Shown here piece by piece: positions 1 through 5,119 of a DNA stretch of 5,119 nt (the first letter of the stretch is position 1; each line of letters starts with the position of its first letter). Under the pieces are notes generated by a model. That model did no database searches. It was not told the DNA's origin and saw only the letters and a program-made list of their open reading frames with translations. Source of the DNA: an uncultured Eubacteriales bacterium (GTDB taxonomy: Bacteria; Bacillota_A; Clostridia; Christensenellales; Aristaeellaceae); the NCBI GenBank assembly GCA_902803675.1, contig CADCQZ010000277.1:1-5119 (forward strand). The letters are read 5' to 3'. A program made the position numbers and the translations under genes.

Positions 1-408
1 GCGCGGTTCGTTTTTGAACACCTGGCGAAGGAACGCCGCCTTAACGCGCAGGCGGATTCCGCCGCCGTGTCTTATGAGGAGATCGGCAATCCCGTTTATC
101 CGCCGATGGCGGCGGCCTTAAGGCGGCGGGGGATCCCTTACGGCAGCCACGCCGCGCGGCGCACCGAAAAGAACGATTACGGCCGGTATGATCTGATCCT
201 GGCGATGGACCGGGACAATATCGCGCGCCTCATCCGGATCTACGGGGGCGATCCGGAACACAAGATCGCCCTGCTCATGAAAAGCTGCGGGGAGGACCGG
301 GATGTTGAGGATCCCTGGTATACCCGGGATTTCGACGGGGCGCTGGAGGATATCGTCCGGGGCTGCACGGCCCTGGCGGATCGGCTCGAAGGCCGAAAAA
401 AACCGTAA
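1..408 (+). CDS. Low-molecular-weight protein tyrosine phosphatase, 3' part (5' end outside window)
   Basis: The reading frame is open from base 1 to the TAA at 406-408 and gives 135 residues. A GTG at 67 could be taken as a start, but the 22 codons before it (beginning ARFVFEHLAKE) read as the helix that follows the catalytic P-loop in this family, so the gene is truncated by the window edge. Family features visible are EEIGNPVYPP (about residues 25-34), HAARRTEKNDYGRYDLILAMDR (about 50-71), and EDPWYT, whose Asp (about residue 104) matches the general-acid Asp of the family DPYY/DPWY loop. The nucleophile loop CX5R is not in the window; roughly 15-20 N-terminal residues should be missing. 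Such enzymes are cytoplasmic and remove phosphate from phosphotyrosine, in bacteria often on kinases of surface-polysaccharide export; some relatives act on phosphoarginine. The substrate cannot be decided here. No clear terminator follows it. Family assignment is firm. Confidence 0.93.
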   Translation, partial: ARFVFEHLAKERRLNAQADSAAVSYEEIGNPVYPPMAAALRRRGIPYGSHAARRTEKNDYGRYDLILAMDRDNIARLIRIYGGDPEHKIALLMKSCGEDRDVEDPWYTRDFDGALEDIVRGCTALADRLEGRKKP

Positions 409-454
409 AATATTACAGGAACAGCCATGAATTTAATAATTGGTTAACATTTTG

Positions 455-483
455 TTGACATTGACAGGAAAATGAAATAAAAT
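455..483 (+). promoter_or_regulatory. Sigma-A/sigma-70-type promoter for the secreted SH3/PG-binding protein
   Basis: A perfect -35 TTGACA at 455-460 is followed, after 17 bases, by TAAAAT at 478-483 (five of six matches to TATAAT). Transcription should begin near 490, giving a 5' leader of about 20-25 bases before the ATG at 513. The region is strikingly AT-rich compared with the flanking genes. A second TTGACA abuts the first at 461-466 and would pair with TAGGAT at 483-488 at 16-base spacing, so two overlapping promoters are possible. No operator or riboswitch fold is apparent in the remaining bases 409-454. Confidence 0.8.
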
Positions 484-500
484 AGGATGAAACTTTCTGT

Positions 501-507
501 GGAGGGA
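501..507 (+). promoter_or_regulatory. Ribosome binding site deciding the start at 513
   Basis: GGAGGGA lies directly upstream of the ATG at 513, with 7 bases between GGAGG and the start codon. It is a strong Gram-positive-type Shine-Dalgarno sequence and fixes the start of the 1046-residue protein, in agreement with the signal peptide that begins there. Confidence 0.88.
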
Positions 508-512
508 GCGGT

Positions 513-3500
513 ATGATCAGAAAGATCCTTGCAGGTGTTTTATCTGTTATGATATTCGTATCCATGGTGCCCGCAGTGCTGGGGGAGACCTTCCCCTTCG
601 TCGGCTTTTCCACGTCCGACGTCAATATGCGTTCGGGCCCGGGCACGAGCTATTCCGTGACGCTGTTGATCCGTTCCGGTGAACCGATGATCGTCAACGG
701 CGAGAGCGGCACATACTATATCGTCAGCTATGAGGGAAAGCAGGGTTACGTCGCCAAGGAGTATCTCCAGTCCGGCGCCGAGGACGGCACCCGGGTCCCG
801 GAGGTCTATGAGACACTGAACACTTCCTCCACGGGCGCCAAGGTGAGTTCGCTGCAGGCGGCCCTGAAGGAGCTGGGCTATTACACCTCGTCCCTGGACG
901 GCCGTTACGGCGCCGGGACCGCCGCGGCGGTATCCGCCTTCCAGGCCGCCAACGGGCATGAGGCCACGGGCATCGCCGACGCGGACACCCAGAGGACGCT
1001 GTATGAGATGCAGGTGGTCTCCAAGTCCGGCAAGAAGGTGCTGGTATCGGTGACCGCCCCGATCGATGAGCCCTATATGGCCCAGGGCAAAAAGGGCAGC
1101 GCCGTCAAAGCGCTGCAGGAGCGGCTGAAGGTCCTGGGGTATTATACCGGGAAAGCGGACGCCGATTACGGCAAGGGTACCGCGGCCGCTGTGAAGGCTT
1201 TCCAGAAAAAGAATTCCCTGGCGGAGACCGGTGAAGCGGACAGCATCACCCTGAAGGCCATCTATTCCGATAAAGCCGTCCCGAAGGACGGCGCCACTCC
1301 CGCGCCCGGCAGTACCGGGACAGCCGAGCCCACGGCCACGCCCGCGCCGAACAAGGCTGTGTTCCCCTTTACCACCACGACGAAGACTTCCGTCAATCTG
1401 CGCAAGGGCAAAGGCGTCACCACCACCCGCATCCTCACGATCCCCAAGGGAGCTTCCATCACGGTACTGGCCCTGGACGGCAACTACCTGCAGGTGAAAT
1501 ACAGCGGCCGGACGGGCTATGTGGCCGCCGAATATGTCAATGTGCCGGCGGATTACTATCAGAGCGACGCGCCGGACACCAATGAAAAGTACGTTCGTTT
1601 GATCGTGGGCTCCAAGGGCAGCCAGGTCGTGGCGCTGCAGAACGCCCTGAAGGAGCTGGGGTATTACACCCTGAGCTGTGACGGGGACTTCGGTGAGCGC
1701 ACCCGGACCGCCGTGAAGGCTTTCCAGAAGAACAACGGCATCCTGGAGACCGGCATCGCCGACAGCGCTCTGCAGACCCTGCTCTTCGAGGGCAATCCCC
1801 GTGATGTGGACGGGAACCGCAAGGGCGTCAACACGCTGCCGGATGTGGACGGCGTGACCCTCAGGCTCAATTCCACGGGGGACGCGGTCACCGTGCTGCA
1901 GATGCGCTTGAAGGCTCTGGGCTTCTATACCGGTGATTATACCTCCACCTTCGACCGGGCCACCGAGCAGGCGGTCAGGAACTTCCAGAAGGTGTACGGG
2001 CTGACCTCCGACGGTGTGGTGGGCCCCAAGACCCAGATCAAGCTGAACAGCTTCGACCTGCCCATGTCCACTGAGACGCCCGTGCCGGCCACTCCTACGC
2101 CGGAACTGCCCGCGCCCCAGAGCACCCCGATCACCGTGGCCAACGTGGTGACGCTGTCCTCGGGGATGCGCGGTACCCAGGTGGTCAGCGTGGAAAGACG
2201 GCTGGCGGAACTGGGCTACTATTCCGAAGAAGTCAACGGCATCTATGACGACGAAGTCATTTACGCCGTGAAAGCCTTCCAGGCCGCCAACGGCCTGACC
2301 TCCGACGGCATCGCGGGCCTCAAGACCCAGACACTGCTCTTCAGTGAACAGGCGAAGCCCTTCGCGACCCCCACGCCGGAACCCATCCCCACGCCCAAGG
2401 ACCTGAACAAGCTCCAGTCCGGTTCCACCGGGGACAGCGTGAAAGCGCTGCAGAGCCGGCTGATCACCCTGGGCTACCTGACCGGTGAGATCGACGGCGT
2501 TTACGGCCGGGCGACGGTCAGCGCGGTCAGGGAATTCCAGAAGGTCAACGGCCTGACCTCCGACGGGATCGCGGGATTCGCGACGCTCCAGCTGATCTAC
2601 ACCTCGAACGCGCTGCCCAAGCCCACGGCCGCTCCCACCGCGACACCGAAGGTGACGGCCACGCCGAAGCCGACAGCCACGCCGAGACCCACGGCCACAC
2701 CGAAGCCCACCGCGACGGTCAGGCCCACGGCCACGCCCGTCTATCTCATCGTGACGCCCGCTCCGGTCCCCGGCGCCAAGGCCACCGCGACGCCCAAACT
2801 CATCGTGACCGCGACGCCCAGGGCCACCGCGACGCCCTATAATGCCGGGAAGACCGTGACGGCCACCGCCACGCCCAATACCAGGACCGTCCTCCAGAGA
2901 GGCGACAAAGGCTCCGCCGTCCAGGCGCTCCAGCAGCGTTTGAGCGATCTGGGATACCTGAAGGGCTGGGACGGGATCTTCGGATCCCAGACCTACAGTG
3001 CCGTGGTGGCGTTCCAGAAGCGCAACTCCCTGTCGGCGGACGGCATCGCCGGCCCGAAGACCCTGACGAAGCTGTACTCCGTATCCGCCCTTTCCTATGT
3101 GCTGGCGCCCACGGCCACGCCCGTGCCCGCGAAGACCGCCACGCCCGCTCCCGCCGCGACGCCGACCCAGGCCCTCATCGTGACCCCGCCGCCCGCTTCC
3201 GCCGACGGCTTCAGGGCCCCGAGCCTCGGTCAGGTCATCAACGTGAACTGGTATACCAGCATCCGCGACAAGGCGAGGAACATGCCTGACGTGGTGATCT
3301 ATGACCCGGATACCGGGCTGCACTACAACCTGCACATGTTCTCCCTGGGCAAGCACGCGGACTGCGAGCCCCCGACGGCCCAGGATACGGCGATCATGAA
3401 TCAGGTCTGCGGCATCAACAACTGGACGGCCAAGGCCGTATGGGTCATCTTCAGTGACGGCTCGGTGTACCTGGCCTCCACCCACAGCCATGGGCATGAA

Positions 3501-3653
3501 GTGGACCACACCGCGAACAATGATCTGGAAGGGCATGTGTGCCTCCACTTCCCGAGGGTGATGAGCGAGGCGGAGGAGACCGGCCCCTACGCGGTCAGCC
3601 ACCAGAACGCCATCCTGGCCGAGTGGTCCAGGATCCAGGCCCTGCTTCATTGA
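513..3653 (+). CDS. Secreted multidomain cell-wall protein: 2 SH3, 7 PG-binding repeats, His/Cys-rich C-terminal domain
   Basis: This 1046-residue protein begins with a signal peptide (MIRK, then a hydrophobic stretch to about residue 22, likely cleaved after VLG at 24). Then come SH3 domain 1 (about 28-87, with VNMRSGPGTSYS), PG-binding repeats 1 and 2 (about 104-166 and 191-252), a Thr/Pro linker, SH3 domain 2 (about 284-344, with VNLRKGKG), and PG repeats 3 and 4 (about 365-425 and 452-512). PG repeats 5, 6 and 7 follow (about 548-611, 635-697 and 795-856), separated by Thr/Pro linkers. PG repeats show the family pattern LQxxLKxLGYYTG-DGxYGxxTxxAVxxFQ-DGIAGxxT. Residues about 898-1046 form a separate domain I do not recognise with certainty. 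There is no sortase motif, lipobox or C-terminal membrane segment, so it is probably secreted and held to peptidoglycan by the repeats. A strong promoter upstream and a terminator downstream suggest a monocistronic unit. Secretion and wall binding are inferred from the domains; enzymatic activity is unproven. Confidence 0.93.
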   Translation: MIRKILAGVLSVMIFVSMVPAVLGETFPFVGFSTSDVNMRSGPGTSYSVTLLIRSGEPMIVNGESGTYYIVSYEGKQGYVAKEYLQSGAEDGTRVPEVYETLNTSSTGAKVSSLQAALKELGYYTSSLDGRYGAGTAAAVSAFQAANGHEATGIADADTQRTLYEMQVVSKSGKKVLVSVTAPIDEPYMAQGKKGSAVKALQERLKVLGYYTGKADADYGKGTAAAVKAFQKKNSLAETGEADSITLKAIYSDKAVPKDGATPAPGSTGTAEPTATPAPNKAVFPFTTTTKTSVNLRKGKGVTTTRILTIPKGASITVLALDGNYLQVKYSGRTGYVAAEYVNVPADYYQSDAPDTNEKYVRLIVGSKGSQVVALQNALKELGYYTLSCDGDFGERTRTAVKAFQKNNGILETGIADSALQTLLFEGNPRDVDGNRKGVNTLPDVDGVTLRLNSTGDAVTVLQMRLKALGFYTGDYTSTFDRATEQAVRNFQKVYGLTSDGVVGPKTQIKLNSFDLPMSTETPVPATPTPELPAPQSTPITVANVVTLSSGMRGTQVVSVERRLAELGYYSEEVNGIYDDEVIYAVKAFQAANGLTSDGIAGLKTQTLLFSEQAKPFATPTPEPIPTPKDLNKLQSGSTGDSVKALQSRLITLGYLTGEIDGVYGRATVSAVREFQKVNGLTSDGIAGFATLQLIYTSNALPKPTAAPTATPKVTATPKPTATPRPTATPKPTATVRPTATPVYLIVTPAPVPGAKATATPKLIVTATPRATATPYNAGKTVTATATPNTRTVLQRGDKGSAVQALQQRLSDLGYLKGWDGIFGSQTYSAVVAFQKRNSLSADGIAGPKTLTKLYSVSALSYVLAPTATPVPAKTATPAPAATPTQALIVTPPPASADGFRAPSLGQVINVNWYTSIRDKARNMPDVVIYDPDTGLHYNLHMFSLGKHADCEPPTAQDTAIMNQVCGINNWTAKAVWVIFSDGSVYLASTHSHGHEVDHTANNDLEGHVCLHFPRVMSEAEETGPYAVSHQNAILAEWSRIQALLH
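822..3080 (+). repeat. Seven PG_binding_1-type repeats encoded in one gene, two sequence subtypes
   Basis: Seven units of about 60 residues lie at residues 104-166, 191-252, 365-425, 452-512, 548-611, 635-697 and 795-856. Each has two or three short helices, an LGYY/LGYL/LGFY turn and an AF/EF/NFQK helix end. Units 1-3 end in a TGIAD/TGEAD-type turn, units 4-7 in SDG(I/V)(A/V)G. At DNA level units 5 and 6 share an exact 20-base stretch (2289-2308 and 2547-2566), and its last part, CTGACCTCCGACGG, recurs in unit 4 at 2001-2014. Known members of the family bind peptidoglycan; the number here suggests multivalent wall attachment. Confidence 0.88.
2616..2738 (+). repeat. Tandem hexapeptide-coding repeat (P-K/R-P-T-A-T) in the long linker
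   Basis: Residues 702-742 consist of imperfect copies of a six-residue unit, PKPTAT/PRPTAT, encoded by degenerate 18-base units such as CCGAGACCCACGGCCACA. Lys and Arg alternate at the second position. The array opens the longest linker (701-790), which joins PG repeats 6 and 7. Such Thr/Pro/Ala-rich stretches are extended spacers and possible O-glycosylation targets; glycosylation is only a possibility here. The near-identical units are a natural site for length variation between strains. Confidence 0.85.
3204..3650 (+). other. C-terminal His/Cys-rich domain of unknown function (residues about 898-1046)
   Basis: After the last Thr/Pro linker the sequence changes character to a mixed, apparently folded domain of about 145 residues. 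It begins with NVNWYTSIRDKARN and VVIYDPDTGLHYNLHMF. Next is a polar cluster LGKHADCEPPTAQDTAIM (H948, D950, C951, E952, D958), a hydrophobic strand KAVWVIFSDGSVYLAST, the cluster HSHGHEVDH (H991, H993, H995, D998, H999), and GHVCLHF (H1008, C1010, H1012). The order and spacing look like an active site or metal site rather than a structural repeat. From memory, similar HADVEP...GHFCIHF-type tails occur in other clostridial SH3/PG-binding proteins without an assigned activity; this recollection is unverified. A cysteine enzyme of the L,D-transpeptidase kind or a metal-dependent wall hydrolase are both conceivable, and neither is shown. Confidence 0.6.
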
Positions 3654-3677
3654 TCGGGGAAACATAACGGGTATTTT

Positions 3678-3707
3678 AAAAGAGCTGCCTTGCGCAGCTC
3701 TTTTTTT
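3678..3707 (+). terminator. Intrinsic terminator after the secreted protein gene, possibly shared by the convergent operon
   Basis: GAGCTGC (3682-3688) pairs with GCAGCTC (3694-3700) around the five-base loop CTTGC, and the run of seven T at 3701-3707 follows. Four A before the stem (3678-3681) can extend it by pairing with the first T residues. Read on the minus strand, the same hairpin is followed by four T, so it may also stop transcription arriving from the amidohydrolase gene, which ends 23 bases away. Confidence 0.92.
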
Positions 3708-3730
3708 CGTGGGATCCTGTCAAATCCTTG

Positions 3731-4600
3731 TCAGGTCGGTCGTCCCGCGGGGGAGGGGAGACCGAGGAGGCGGGCAGCGTTCCCGCCGAGGATCGCTCTC
3801 TTCTCATCTTCTGTAAGGGGAAGGGCTTCGATGTCCGCTCTGGCTTTTCCCTGATCGGCCCAGGGACTGTCCGTGCCGAACAGGATGTGGTCCATCCCGA
3901 AAACTCGGCACAGGTGGATGAAACGCTCCGGGTCGAGGAGCTTTCTCCTCTCGCCCGTGTGATATCCTTCACCGTCCGGGCACAGTTTCCCCAGGGAGAA
4001 GGATGTGTCCAGATAGACATGGGTGCCCTCAAGGCAGCCGAGTTGATCCCAGCAGCGCCAGGAACCCATATGGGCCAGTACCAGGGTGACCGGGCCCGCC
4101 TGATCGACGGCCCGCCGGATCATTTCCGGCATGGCGTACCGGGCATCCGGGAGCCCGATATCGATGCCGGCGTGGATCGTGACGATCAGGCCTTCTTCCC
4201 CGGCCGCCTGAAGGATCCTGAGATACCGGCTGTCATCGATGGGCGCGCCCTGATAGGGGGGATGCAGCTTGATGCCCGGGATACCCCGCGCCTTCAGCCG
4301 CCGGATCTCGCCCGCGGGATCCTCCATGTCGGGATGGGCGCACCCGAAGGAAAGAAGGCCCGTCTCCCCGCACGTTTCGTTGATCCGGGCCGCGCCGTCG
4401 TTGATATGAGGGACCTGGCGGGCTTTCGTGGCCACGGGCAGGATCACGCTCAGATCGATCCCGCCTGCGGCCATGCTTTCCTTGAGCCCCGTCGCCGTGC
4501 CGTCCGAAAAGGGCCGGGTATGGCTCGCCGCCCGGAGCGACCGGACGGCGGCTGACGCGATGGCGTCGGGAAATGTATGGGTGTGAAAGTCGATGATCAT
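3731..4600 (-). CDS. Amidohydrolase of the amidohydrolase_2 (metal-dependent TIM-barrel hydrolase) family
   Basis: This complete 289-residue protein has the metal-site order of the superfamily: HTH after strand 1 (H6, H8 in MIIDFHTHTFP), GIKLHPPYQ with K111 and H113, TIHAG (H143), LAHMG (H177) and FGTDSPW (D244). H6, H8, H143, H177 and D244 are the expected metal and catalytic residues. It lacks a signal peptide and should be cytoplasmic. The length is normal for a compact member of the family, whose members hydrolyse C-N or C-O bonds or decarboxylate ring and chain acids; the substrate cannot be told. The start at 4600 is supported by AGGAG (4614-4610 on the minus strand), nine bases upstream and inside the end of the symporter gene. 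Only 3 bases separate it from the symporter stop, so the two are almost certainly co-transcribed. The C-terminal PSPAGRPT tail is unremarkable. Confidence 0.9.
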   Translation of the reverse strand: MIIDFHTHTFPDAIASAAVRSLRAASHTRPFSDGTATGLKESMAAGGIDLSVILPVATKARQVPHINDGAARINETCGETGLLSFGCAHPDMEDPAGEIRRLKARGIPGIKLHPPYQGAPIDDSRYLRILQAAGEEGLIVTIHAGIDIGLPDARYAMPEMIRRAVDQAGPVTLVLAHMGSWRCWDQLGCLEGTHVYLDTSFSLGKLCPDGEGYHTGERRKLLDPERFIHLCRVFGMDHILFGTDSPWADQGKARADIEALPLTEDEKRAILGGNAARLLGLPSPAGRPT

Positions 4601-4603
4601 GTA

Positions 4604-5119
4604 TCAGGGCTCCTGCACGACACCGTTGTCTCCCAGGGCTTCGCTCTGGCGTACCAGTACCTGCTTATTGTAGCACGAGAAGGCGTTTTCCACCAGGCTC
4701 TTGTCCGGGGCCGGGGTGAACAGGCTCACCAGGGGCACCAGGATCAGGCCGAAGATCATGCAGAAGGCGCCGGCGTTGATGGGGGACTGGATGATGACCG
4801 GGAAGGAAGAGCGCCAGAAGATATTGGCCGTCATCACCACGGTGGAGAAGATGAAGCTGGCATAGCAGCCCGCCTTGCTGGTGCGCTTCCAGTACAGGCC
4901 GTAGAGGAACGGGGCCAGGAAAGCGCCGGCCATGGCGCCCCAGGAGACGCCCATGAGCTGAGCGATAAAGGTGATGTTCGCCTTGTACTGGATGATGGCC
5001 AGCACCACGGAGATGGCGATGAACACGACGATGAGCAGTCTCATGGTGGACAGCTGCTTTTTCTCGTCCATGTTCTTGATCACCCGGCCCTTGAGCAGGT
5101 CCAGCGTCAGGGTGGAGGA
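4604..5119 (-). CDS. Sodium:solute symporter (SSS family), C-terminal part (5' end outside window)
   Basis: The minus-strand frame is open from the right edge to the TGA at 4606-4604, giving 171 residues. A GTG at 5083 is only an internal codon: the residues before it (SSTLTLDLLKGR) match the conserved SSxLTxD(L/I) segment that follows a transmembrane helix in PutP/PanF-like symporters. Four hydrophobic helices follow, at about residues 26-44, 51-76 (with GAFLAPFLYGLYW), 83-102 and 114-135. The YWKRTSKAG loop is typical of the family. The tail of about 36 residues (FTPAPDKSLVENAF onward) is hydrophilic. The protein is an inner-membrane Na+-coupled importer; the substrate-selecting region is outside the window. 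Its close coupling to the downstream amidohydrolase suggests that enzyme acts on the imported compound, which is inference. Confidence 0.9.
   Translation of the reverse strand, partial: SSTLTLDLLKGRVIKNMDEKKQLSTMRLLIVVFIAISVVLAIIQYKANITFIAQLMGVSWGAMAGAFLAPFLYGLYWKRTSKAGCYASFIFSTVVMTANIFWRSSFPVIIQSPINAGAFCMIFGLILVPLVSLFTPAPDKSLVENAFSCYNKQVLVRQSEALGDNGVVQEP
4610..4614 (-). promoter_or_regulatory. Ribosome binding site for the amidohydrolase, inside the symporter gene
   Basis: AGGAG on the minus strand lies nine bases before the ATG at 4600-4598 and overlaps the last codons of the symporter. It supports that start and points to translation from a shared transcript with close coupling. Confidence 0.8.

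Noticed and set aside
67..69. GTG at 67 as the start of a short 113-residue phosphatase
   Set aside because: The frame continues to the window edge with residues that fit the family helix after the P-loop, so this codon is internal.
382..401. CGGC...GCCG inverted repeat followed by a run of A at the end of the phosphatase gene
   Set aside because: The stem is only four base pairs and is followed by A rather than T on the coding strand, so it does not make a terminator for that gene; it also lies within the coding region.
413..646. A 77-codon minus-strand frame across the promoter and start of the wall-protein gene
   Set aside because: It overlaps the promoter, ribosome site and signal-peptide codons of a convincing gene and shows no domain or ribosome site of its own.
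2616..2880. Possible CRISPR-like or regulatory repeat array in the Thr/Pro region
   Set aside because: The units are degenerate 18-base in-frame codon repeats without spacers, fully explained by the TATP linker they encode.
540..3665. A 1041-codon open frame on the minus strand that mirrors nearly the whole wall-protein gene
   Set aside because: Its translation is a Gly/Arg/His-rich low-complexity sequence with repeats that simply mirror the PG units. No ribosome site or recognisable domain is present. Its openness follows from the GC-rich, repetitive coding strand, which seldom produces stops in that antisense frame.
3728..4555. A 275-codon open frame on the plus strand opposite the amidohydrolase
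   Set aside because: The minus-strand frame carries all the amidohydrolase motifs and a good ribosome site. The plus-strand product has no recognisable domain and would begin just after a terminator without a promoter.

Overview
The window reads as chromosomal DNA from a GC-rich Gram-positive anaerobe, most likely a gut- or rumen-type member of the Clostridia (Bacillota). This is inferred from four things: a strong GGAGG ribosome site, an AT-rich sigma-A-type promoter in otherwise GC-rich DNA, the low-molecular-weight phosphatase variant with a GNPVYPP segment, and a secreted SH3/PG-binding protein with Thr-Ala-Thr-Pro linkers. No marker in the window fixes the genus.

Layout, left to right. 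Positions 1-408 (+) are the 3' part of a low-molecular-weight protein tyrosine phosphatase gene whose P-loop end lies outside the window. Positions 409-512 are an AT-rich intergenic stretch with a near-consensus promoter. Positions 513-3653 (+) encode a 1046-residue secreted protein: signal peptide, two bacterial SH3 domains, seven peptidoglycan-binding (PG_binding_1-type) repeats, Thr/Pro-rich linkers, and a C-terminal His/Cys-rich domain of about 145 residues that I cannot assign. A strong hairpin-plus-T-run terminator follows at 3678-3707. On the minus strand, converging on that terminator, are a complete amidohydrolase (4600 down to 3731) and, 3 bases upstream of it, the C-terminal part of a sodium:solute symporter (5119 down to 4604) that runs off the right edge.

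How the genes work together. The secreted protein looks like a single-gene unit with its own promoter and terminator; its modules suggest it sits in the cell wall and presents the C-terminal domain there. The symporter and amidohydrolase look like an uptake-plus-hydrolysis pair translated from one transcript; the substrate cannot be read from the sequence. The phosphatase has no visible functional link to the rest.

The best candidate for something undescribed is the C-terminal domain of the 1046-residue protein, with its ordered histidines, acidic residues and one cysteine (H948, D950, E952, H993, H1008, C1010, H1012).
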